DNA of 5,625 bases from Lachnospiraceae bacterium. Its GTDB lineage: Bacteria; Bacillota; Clostridia; Lachnospirales; Lachnospiraceae. The DNA is taken from positions 23,906 through 29,530 of the forward strand of contig JAAVAA010000073.1 in assembly GCA_014804285.1 (NCBI GenBank), written 5' to 3'. The position numbers and the translations under genes are program-made. The notes under the pieces were generated by a model. The model was given only the letters and a program-made list of their open reading frames with translations, did not search any database and was not told where the DNA came from. Below are positions 1 through 4,890 of the stretch, in pieces; within the stretch, counting starts at the first letter, position 1; each line of letters opens with the position of its first letter.

Positions 1-2
1 TG

Positions 3-203
3 GAATTTTTGGATGCAGATTCTTATGAAGAGCGTCTTAATATTCTTGCAGCGCTTCATCATCGTATTACGGATGAGATGATCAACACAATGGCGGTTTC
101 TGTTGATCTTGAGATTGAAGAGGGAGATACGCAGGAGCGATATGAGGAGTTGAAAAACTGCCTGTTAACGCTTGAGCGATTTGAATGTAACCGTCTCAGA
201 TAG
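3..203 (+). CDS. 3' end of a small conserved-looking protein of unknown function
   Basis: The reading frame is open from the left edge (first full codon at base 3) to a TAG at 201-203, giving the last 66 residues of a protein that probably starts outside the window. A TTG lies at base 9, but only eight bases precede it, so no ribosome binding site can be judged and the frame continues upstream. The fragment is acidic and looks entirely helical, with a stretch rich in Glu/Asp (LEIEEGDTQERYEEL) and a Cys near the C-terminus (FECNRLR). There is no signal peptide, membrane segment or metal motif in the visible part. I do not recognise the family with certainty; my impression is that similar short proteins occur in Lachnospiraceae. 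A 68-base gap without a terminator separates it from the 5'-nucleotidase, so cotranscription is plausible. That it is coding is fairly sure; its function is unknown. Confidence 0.7.
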   Translation, partial: EFLDADSYEERLNILAALHHRITDEMINTMAVSVDLEIEEGDTQERYEELKNCLLTLERFECNRLR

Positions 204-258
204 ATACCGTACTTCTTCCGTGAGGGTGATGACATTGCTTTTGTGGCCGATGCGGGAG

Positions 259-265
259 AAGGAGG
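259..265 (+). promoter_or_regulatory. Strong ribosome binding site of the 5'-nucleotidase
   Basis: AAGGAGG lies six bases before the ATG at 272. It is a near-ideal Shine-Dalgarno match and fixes the start of the 5'-nucleotidase gene. Confidence 0.85.
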
Positions 266-271
266 AATATT

Positions 272-1204
272 ATGGCGTATGATTTAGAGAACAGATTGGT
301 AATTGGAGTATCATCCAGGGCATTGTTTGACCTGACAGCCGAAAATGAGATTTTTCAAAGTCAGGGAGTGGAGGCTTACTGTAGTTATCAGGTGGAACAT
401 GAGAAGGAGCTTTTAAAGCCGGGCAATGGATTTAGGCTTGTTGAGGCACTTTTGAATATCAATAATCTTCCGGGGCAGGAGGGCAGGGTGGAGGTTATTA
501 TTATGTCTCATAACAGCCCGGATACTTCGCTGCGTGTATTTAATTCTATTGCGCATTATGGATTGAATATTTCCAGAGCAGTGCTTGCCAGCGGGGCATC
601 CCTGACACCCTATTTGGAGGCATTTAATACAGATTTGTATTTGTCGGCAGATGAGGAGGATGTACAATCAGCGATTAACTGTGGAATTGCAGCAGGTATT
701 ATATGCTGTGATGAGATTCGAATGCCGGGGAAGCAGGATGAAATCTCACAGATTCGAATTGCGTTTGATGGAGACGCAGTGTTATTTTCTGATGAATCAG
801 AGCAGATTTACCGGGAGAAGGGGCTTGAGGCTTTTGAGGAAAATGAGCGGATGCAGGCTGAAAATCCTTTGAAGCAGGGACCGTTTGCCAAGTTTTTAAA
901 GACAATTTCCGATATACAAAAAGAATTTGCACCAGAGCAGGCTCCAATCAGAACAGCGCTTGTTACCGCCAGAAGTGCGCCTGCGCATGAGCGTGTGATC
1001 AGAACTTTGAGAGCATGGAATGTGCGTATTGACGAAGCGTTCTTTTTGGGAGGCATATCAAAGACAGAAGTGCTCAGAGCATTTGGGGCACATATCTTTT
1101 TTGACGATCAGGCAGTACATACAAAGCCGGCATCGGAAGTGGTTCCGTCAGCGAGGGTGCCGTATAAACAAGAGATGGGAAAAGAACGCGAACGGGATCC
1201 GTGA
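272..1204 (+). CDS. Cytosolic 5'-nucleotidase, cN-I type (Pfam 5'-nucleotidase family PF06189)
   Basis: This 310-residue soluble protein should hydrolyse nucleoside 5'-monophosphates (AMP is the favoured substrate of animal cN-I) to nucleoside and phosphate in a Mg-dependent reaction. It resembles vertebrate NT5C1A along its length: the N-terminal VSSRALFD (13-20), LYLSAD (122-127), FDGDAVLFSDESE (165-177), LVTARSA (230-236), and HIFFDDQ near the end (274-280). These give the HAD-fold motifs in order: the nucleophile and acid/base pair Asp166/Asp168, Thr232, Lys264 in GGISK, and Asp278/Asp279. There is no signal peptide or membrane segment. Residues 301-310 form a short charged tail. The start is set by an AAGGAGG six bases upstream. 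The stop at 1202-1204 lies 47 bases before the ATG of the SfsA-MutY gene, so the two are probably cotranscribed. Substrate preference (AMP, IMP or deoxynucleotides) cannot be read from sequence. Confidence 0.92.
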   Translation: MAYDLENRLVIGVSSRALFDLTAENEIFQSQGVEAYCSYQVEHEKELLKPGNGFRLVEALLNINNLPGQEGRVEVIIMSHNSPDTSLRVFNSIAHYGLNISRAVLASGASLTPYLEAFNTDLYLSADEEDVQSAINCGIAAGIICCDEIRMPGKQDEISQIRIAFDGDAVLFSDESEQIYREKGLEAFEENERMQAENPLKQGPFAKFLKTISDIQKEFAPEQAPIRTALVTARSAPAHERVIRTLRAWNVRIDEAFFLGGISKTEVLRAFGAHIFFDDQAVHTKPASEVVPSARVPYKQEMGKERERDP

Positions 1205-1212
1205 GGGTATTT

Positions 1213-1235
1213 TGCGATGCTTTGAGGGCATCGTA
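1213..1235 (+). repeat. Small stem-loop in the leader of the sfsA-mutY gene
   Basis: CGATGC (1215-1220) and GCATCG (1228-1233) are perfect inverted repeats around a 7-base loop. The stem extends by one G-U and one A-U pair outward to 1213/1235. It ends just before the Shine-Dalgarno sequence. No T-run follows, so it is not an intrinsic terminator. It may be an mRNA processing or stability element, or chance. Confidence 0.4.
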
Positions 1236-1239
1236 TAGT

Positions 1240-1245
1240 AAAGGA
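1240..1245 (+). promoter_or_regulatory. Ribosome binding site that decides the SfsA-MutY start
   Basis: AAAGGA lies six bases before the ATG at 1252. It supports that ATG over the in-frame GTG at 1201, which has no convincing site and would add 17 residues that do not belong to the SfsA family. Confidence 0.75.
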
Positions 1246-1251
1246 CAGAAA

Positions 1252-2979
1252 ATGAAATACGAAAATATATACAAAGGGCAGTTTCTAAGCCGGCCCAACC
1301 GTTTTATCGCTTATGTTGACATAGACGGGAAGCGGGAAAAGGTACATGTCAAAAATACAGGAAGATGCCGGGAACTATTGACGGATTACGCTGAAGTTTA
1401 TTTGGAGAAAAGTGATAATCCCGAGAGAAGTACCGCATTTGATCTGGTGGCAGTAAGAAAGGGACACCGGATCATTAATATGGATTCACAGGCTCCCAAC
1501 AAAGCAGTGGAGGAATGGTTAAAGCAAGGCGGTCTTTTTCCTGATGTACAGACAGTCAGGCCGGAGACAACATATGGAAGCTCTCGCTTTGATTTTTATG
1601 TGGAGACTGCGGAAGAAAAGATATTTATTGAAGTGAAGGGTGTTACGCTGGAAAAGGAAGATGTGGTGCTTTTTCCCGATGCTCCTTCTGAACGTGCGCT
1701 TAAGCATGTGAAAGAATTATCTGATGCCGTGAAGCAAGGATATAAGACATATATTCTGCTGGTAGTTCAGATGGAGGGAGTAAAGTATTTTATTCCAAAC
1801 AGGGAAACACAGCCGGAGTTTGCAGAGGCTCTTTTGGAGGCAAGAAAAGCCGGCGTGCAGATACTTGCCTATGACTGTCATGTGACAGCGGATGCTATGA
1901 AGATTAATAAGCCGGTTCCGGTTCGGCTTTCGGTACTTGATGAAATTGCAGAGCCGCTTCTTAAGTGGTACGACAACGGAAGGCGGATTCTTCCGTGGAG
2001 GGAGGATCCATCGCCGTATCATGTGTGGGTATCCGAAATCATGCTTCAACAGACTAGAGTTGAGGCAGTTAAGCCTTATTATGACCGATTTATGCAGGCA
2101 CTTCCGGATATTGAGCATTTGGCAGCAGCAGAGGAAGAACAACTTTTGAAGCTCTGGGAAGGACTGGGGTATTACAACCGGGTTAGAAATTTAAATAAGG
2201 CGGCTCGAATAGTCATGGCAGAATATGGCGGAGATATGCCATCGGAATATGAAGAACTTATAAGACTGCCGGGAATCGGAAGCTATACGGCAGGAGCAAT
2301 CAGTTCCATAGCGTACGGGAAAAGGGTTCCGGCGGTAGATGGAAATGTGCTTCGGGTTTTGGCAAGATTATGCTGTGATGAACGGGATATTATGCAGCAG
2401 TCTGTGCGCAGACAGATTGAAGAGGAACTTAAGCCGGTCATCCCGGCGGAGCGAGCAGGAGATTTTAATCAGGCGCTTATGGAATTGGGAGCAACGGTCT
2501 GCGTGCCAAATGGGATTCCGCATTGTAAGGAATGTCCGTGGCAAGAGCTATGTCAGGCACATGAAAAGGGAGAAGAACTCAGTTTTCCTCATAAAGCCCC
2601 GAAAAAACCGAGGATCGTTGAAGAAAAGACGGTGCTGATCATTCGGGATGATAGCCGTACTGCGCTTAGAAAGAGAGGAGACTCCGGGCTTCTGGCAGGA
2701 ATGTATGAATTTCCCTGCCTTGAAGGAAAATTATCAGAGAAACAGGTGCTTTCCCATTTGAAGCAGGAAGGGCTTTTTGTACTTAAAATTGAAAAGCTTA
2801 AGGAGAGTAAGCATATATTTTCACATAAGGAGTGGCATATGATCGGTTATATGATCCGGGTGGATGAGCTGGCTCCCCGAATAGGGAATGAAAAGCTTCT
2901 TTTTGTAGAAAAAAATGAGACAAAAAGCAGGTATCCGATTCCCTCGGCATATGCGGCTTATATGGAGTATTTTCTTTAG
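1252..2979 (+). CDS. SfsA-MutY fusion: nuclease-like domain plus A/G-specific adenine DNA glycosylase
   Basis: This 575-residue cytoplasmic protein joins two normally separate families. Residues 1-226 are a complete SfsA: NTGRC at 35-39, a PD-(D/E)XK core with RFD (Asp114) and IEVKG (Glu127, Lys129), FPDAPSER (141-148), and an ending (ADAMKINKPVPVRL) that aligns with the C-terminus of E. coli SfsA. MutY follows at once from about 227. It shows LPWRED (247-252), SEIMLQQT with catalytic Glu262, the helix-hairpin-helix LPGIGSYTAGAI (339-350), VDGNVLRV with Asp363, and [4Fe-4S] ligands Cys417, 425, 428 and 434. A C-terminal Nudix-like 8-oxoguanine domain (about 457-575) carries FSH at 523-525. 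MutY removes adenine mispaired with 8-oxoguanine in base-excision repair; SfsA binds nucleic acid and is classed as a nuclease, with its role unsettled. All key residues are present, so both halves look active. The gene sits just behind the 5'-nucleotidase. No frame shift or stop breaks the join. A symbol is left blank because two names (sfsA, mutY) apply. Confidence 0.94.
   Translation: MKYENIYKGQFLSRPNRFIAYVDIDGKREKVHVKNTGRCRELLTDYAEVYLEKSDNPERSTAFDLVAVRKGHRIINMDSQAPNKAVEEWLKQGGLFPDVQTVRPETTYGSSRFDFYVETAEEKIFIEVKGVTLEKEDVVLFPDAPSERALKHVKELSDAVKQGYKTYILLVVQMEGVKYFIPNRETQPEFAEALLEARKAGVQILAYDCHVTADAMKINKPVPVRLSVLDEIAEPLLKWYDNGRRILPWREDPSPYHVWVSEIMLQQTRVEAVKPYYDRFMQALPDIEHLAAAEEEQLLKLWEGLGYYNRVRNLNKAARIVMAEYGGDMPSEYEELIRLPGIGSYTAGAISSIAYGKRVPAVDGNVLRVLARLCCDERDIMQQSVRRQIEEELKPVIPAERAGDFNQALMELGATVCVPNGIPHCKECPWQELCQAHEKGEELSFPHKAPKKPRIVEEKTVLIIRDDSRTALRKRGDSGLLAGMYEFPCLEGKLSEKQVLSHLKQEGLFVLKIEKLKESKHIFSHKEWHMIGYMIRVDELAPRIGNEKLLFVEKNETKSRYPIPSAYAAYMEYFL
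1909..1929 (+). repeat. Inverted repeat at the SfsA/MutY junction
   Basis: AAGCCG (1909-1914) and CGGCTT (1924-1929) are perfect inverted repeats around a 9-base loop. They cover codons 220-226, the last residues of the SfsA part. The repeat lies within coding sequence and may be chance. Confidence 0.35.
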
Positions 2980-2990
2980 AATTTCTTAAG

Positions 2991-3019
2991 TTGATTTGAC
3001 TGACAGGCTGGGGTATATT
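2991..3019 (+). promoter_or_regulatory. Candidate sigma-A promoter for the glycosyltransferase gene
   Basis: TTGATT (2991-2996, four of six consensus bases) and TATATT (3014-3019, five of six) are separated by exactly 17 bases. Transcription would start near 3026, leaving a leader of about 27 bases with the ribosome binding site inside. No terminator separates this from the preceding gene, so read-through from upstream is also possible. Confidence 0.5.
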
Positions 3020-3035
3020 ATTGACAGAAGATTTG

Positions 3036-3047
3036 GAAAGGTGGAAG
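3036..3047 (+). promoter_or_regulatory. Ribosome binding site that decides the glycosyltransferase start
   Basis: A purine-rich GAAAGGTGGAAG lies five bases before the ATG at 3053, with its AAAGGTGG core a few bases farther upstream. It places the start at that ATG rather than the in-frame TTG at 2996. The GT2 fold also begins right at this ATG. Confidence 0.65.
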
Positions 3048-3052
3048 TAACT

Positions 3053-4078
3053 ATGAAACTTTTGTCTTTTGCAGTGCCCTGCTACAACTCGGCAGCATAT
3101 ATGGAAAAATGTGTGGATTCCCTTCTAAAAGGCGGAGAAGATGTGGAGATTATCATTGTAAATGACGGCTCTACAGATGAAACAGCTATGATTGCAGACA
3201 GATACGCCAGGGAGTATCCCTCTATTATAAAAGCTGTGCATAAGGAAAACGGCGGACACGGATCAGCAGTCAATGCAGGAATTGATCAGGCAGACGGTTT
3301 GTATTTTAAGGTTGTGGACAGCGATGATTGGGTAAAAGAAGAGCCTTATATGCAGATATTGGACACGCTTAAGGATCTGACAGGCGGAGAGCAGGTTCTG
3401 GATATGCTGGTCAGCAACTTTGTTTATGAGAAGGTTGGTGAGAAGAGACATAAGGTAATGCGCTATAAGCATGCGCTTCCCGTTGAGGAAATGTTTACAT
3501 GGGAGGATGTGAAGCATTTTCATAAGGGACAGTATATGCTGATGCACTCTGTGATTTTTCGAACCAAGCTGCTTAGGGAATGCGGACTCAGACTTCCGGA
3601 ACATACTTTTTATGTGGACAATTTATATGTATTTGAGCCGCTTATCTACGTGCGGAATATGTACTATCTGGATGTGAATTTTTATCGATATTATATCGGA
3701 CGTGAAGATCAGTCCGTTAATGAAAGCGTTATGATCGGCAGAATCGATCAGCAGATCAAGGTCAATAAGCTTATGATCGACTTTTTAGTAGAAAAGAAAA
3801 GCCAGGCGGCGGCAAATAAGAAGCTGTATCATTATATGTTGAGCTATCTTGACATTATCACCACAGTATCCTCCATTCTTCTGATTCGTTCCGGAACAGA
3901 GGAGAATCTGGAAAAGAAAAAGGAACTGTGGAATTATTTAAGGAAGAAAGACTGGCTGCTTTACAGGAAACTGCGTTATGGGCTTTTGGGAAGATGCATG
4001 AATCTACCGGGAAGAAGCGGTAGAAAGATATCAGTGGAAGGTTATAAGATATGCAGACATTTCTTTAACTTCAATTAA
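3053..4078 (+). CDS. Family 2 glycosyltransferase (GT-A fold), acceptor unknown
   Basis: This 341-residue protein should transfer a sugar from a nucleotide-sugar donor with inversion. The N-terminal GT-A domain starts at once: LLSFAVPCYN (3-12), IIIVNDGSTDE with Asp38 (33-43), ENGGHGSAVNAG (65-76), and VVDSDDW (87-93) with the metal- and nucleotide-binding Asp89-Ser-Asp91. TFYVDNLY (185-192) is where the catalytic base of GT2 enzymes is usually found. Residues 220-341 are helical and basic, ending in a Lys/Arg-rich tail. I see no convincing membrane helix, so it is probably cytosolic or peripheral at the membrane through the basic C-terminus. The start is the ATG at 3053: a GAAAGGTGG site precedes it, and the 19 residues from the TTG at 2996 do not belong to the fold. 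It stands alone, with a candidate promoter upstream and a strong terminator downstream. Likely targets are cell-surface polysaccharide, teichoic acid or glycolipid; neighbours do not settle which. Confidence 0.9.
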   Translation: MKLLSFAVPCYNSAAYMEKCVDSLLKGGEDVEIIIVNDGSTDETAMIADRYAREYPSIIKAVHKENGGHGSAVNAGIDQADGLYFKVVDSDDWVKEEPYMQILDTLKDLTGGEQVLDMLVSNFVYEKVGEKRHKVMRYKHALPVEEMFTWEDVKHFHKGQYMLMHSVIFRTKLLRECGLRLPEHTFYVDNLYVFEPLIYVRNMYYLDVNFYRYYIGREDQSVNESVMIGRIDQQIKVNKLMIDFLVEKKSQAAANKKLYHYMLSYLDIITTVSSILLIRSGTEENLEKKKELWNYLRKKDWLLYRKLRYGLLGRCMNLPGRSGRKISVEGYKICRHFFNFN

Positions 4079-4116
4079 TAACAGACAGTGCGTTTTGCAA
4101 GCGGACTGTTGTTGAC

Positions 4117-4144
4117 AAAAGCGCCGCCCGGGGGCGGCGCTTTT
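4117..4144. terminator. Bidirectional intrinsic terminator between convergent genes
   Basis: A perfect 12-base inverted repeat, AAAAGCGCCGCC (4117-4128) and GGCGGCGCTTTT (4133-4144), encloses a four-base CGGG loop. The eight-base G/C stem is very stable and is flanked by A4 on one side and T4 on the other, so the same element can stop transcription from both directions. It lies 38 bases after the glycosyltransferase stop and 54 bases after the PAP2 gene stop on the other strand. The T-tracts are short, but the stem is strong. Confidence 0.88.
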
Positions 4145-4161
4145 AATGTGCTATTCATGAT

Positions 4162-4191
4162 AGCAGAGTCTTGCAGCATGCAGATTCTGCT
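4162..4191. repeat. Second stem-loop in the convergent gap
   Basis: AGCAGAGTCT (4162-4171) pairs with AGATTCTGCT (4182-4191) as a ten-base stem with one G-U pair in plus-strand RNA, around a ten-base loop. It lies just past the PAP2 stop codon. On the minus strand the odd pair becomes A-C. With no T-run beside it, it is at most an auxiliary structure such as a 3' end stabiliser. Confidence 0.4.
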
Positions 4192-4198
4192 GTTTGTC

Positions 4199-4873
4199 TT
4201 ATATATGCCGTATCCATCGTTTAGAATGGGAACGGGAGGTTTTCAGTGATGCAATAACATCGAACTGATATACGATAACATACATAACAGCCGCCATAAC
4301 AAAAGCAGTTAGGACATCAAAAACAGAGTGCTGCTTGATGAATACGGTAGAAAGAGTGATGGAAGTACATAGTATAAAGGAACCTGTACGGATCACTTTA
4401 TTTTCAGCCAGCTTTGAGCTATGAGTCACTGCAAGGTGAGCGCCGATTGAGTTATATACATGGATACTGGGCCACAGGTTTGTGGGAGTATCAACACGGT
4501 ACAGATGTGCAAGCATCTTTGTAAATATGTTATCTCTCGGCATTGTATAAGGACGAAGATGGTGTCCATTAGGCCAGAGAGTGGAAATTACCAGAAAAAC
4601 TGTCATTCCTGTAAAAAGGAATGCGCAGGTTTTATAATATTCCTGCTTATTCTTAAAAAAACAGTAAAGAACCACAACGGAGACATATGCAAACCAGAGA
4701 AAATAAGGAATAACAAACAGTTCGCAAAAAGGGATAAAATCATCTGCCCAAACATGAATGATCGTCTGCGGGTGTGTTACGGTCTTCTCAAGAAAAGCAA
4801 ACCAGATACAATATATAAATGCATAAATAATAAGCGGTATAGCATGCTTATACCTTTCGTAATATTTTTTCAT
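4199..4873 (-). CDS. PAP2-superfamily membrane phosphatase or phosphotransferase
   Basis: This 224-residue integral membrane protein has hydrophobic segments at about 11-28, 50-73, 83-100, 160-180 and 185-203, with a possible sixth around 133-150. It keeps the core PAP2 motifs in diverged form: HHLRP (104-108) for motif 1, PSIH with His138 for motif 2, and KQHSVFD with His182 and Asp186 for motif 3. The lysine expected seven residues before the motif 1 arginine is a tryptophan (Trp100), and PSIH replaces the usual PSGH. Both traits bring it closer to Aur1/inositol-phosphotransferase-like members (the PAP2_3 type) than to classic phosphatidate phosphatases. It may thus remove a phosphate from a lipid or move a phospho-headgroup between lipids. 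The start is firm: GGAGG lies six bases upstream. It follows a lipid kinase gene by 17 bases and is surely cotranscribed with it. The C-terminus is basic (SRSHSKRWIRH) and cytosolic by the positive-inside rule. Confidence 0.85.
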   Translation of the reverse strand: MKKYYERYKHAIPLIIYAFIYCIWFAFLEKTVTHPQTIIHVWADDFIPFCELFVIPYFLWFAYVSVVVLYCFFKNKQEYYKTCAFLFTGMTVFLVISTLWPNGHHLRPYTMPRDNIFTKMLAHLYRVDTPTNLWPSIHVYNSIGAHLAVTHSSKLAENKVIRTGSFILCTSITLSTVFIKQHSVFDVLTAFVMAAVMYVIVYQFDVIASLKTSRSHSKRWIRHI

Positions 4874-4879
4874 AATAAT

Positions 4880-4884
4880 CCTCC
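4880..4884 (-). promoter_or_regulatory. Ribosome binding site of the PAP2 gene
   Basis: GGAGG on the minus strand, six bases before the ATG at 4873-4871, lies inside the 17-base gap after the lipid kinase stop. It fixes the PAP2 start. Confidence 0.8.
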
Positions 4885-4890
4885 ATAATC

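Noticed and set aside
1212..1239. TTGCGA and TATAGT as an internal promoter for sfsA-mutY
   Set aside because: The -35 match is weak, spacing is 16, and the implied start of transcription would fall on or after the ribosome binding site.
1201..1251. In-frame GTG at 1201 as start of the SfsA-MutY protein
   Set aside because: It has no good ribosome binding site and adds 17 residues unlike SfsA. The ATG at 1252 has AAAGGA six bases upstream, and SfsA similarity begins there.
1717..2142. 141-codon open frame on the minus strand
   Set aside because: It lies wholly antisense to the well-supported SfsA-MutY gene, resembles no family I know, and has no clear ribosome binding site.
2996..3052. In-frame TTG at 2996 as start of the glycosyltransferase
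   Set aside because: The 19 extra residues do not fit the GT2 fold, and this stretch overlaps the candidate promoter. The ATG at 3053 has a purine-rich site just upstream.
2980..3052. Terminator between the SfsA-MutY gene and the glycosyltransferase gene
   Set aside because: No stem with a following T-run is present; only a T-rich stretch and a CTTAAG palindrome are seen.
4085..4109. ACAGT/ACTGT inverted repeat just before the terminator
   Set aside because: The five-base arms are separated by fifteen bases, too weak to treat as a real structure.
4460..4888. 142-codon open frame on the plus strand
   Set aside because: It is antisense to the PAP2 gene, which has clear motifs, membrane segments and a strong ribosome binding site. 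Its translation looks random.
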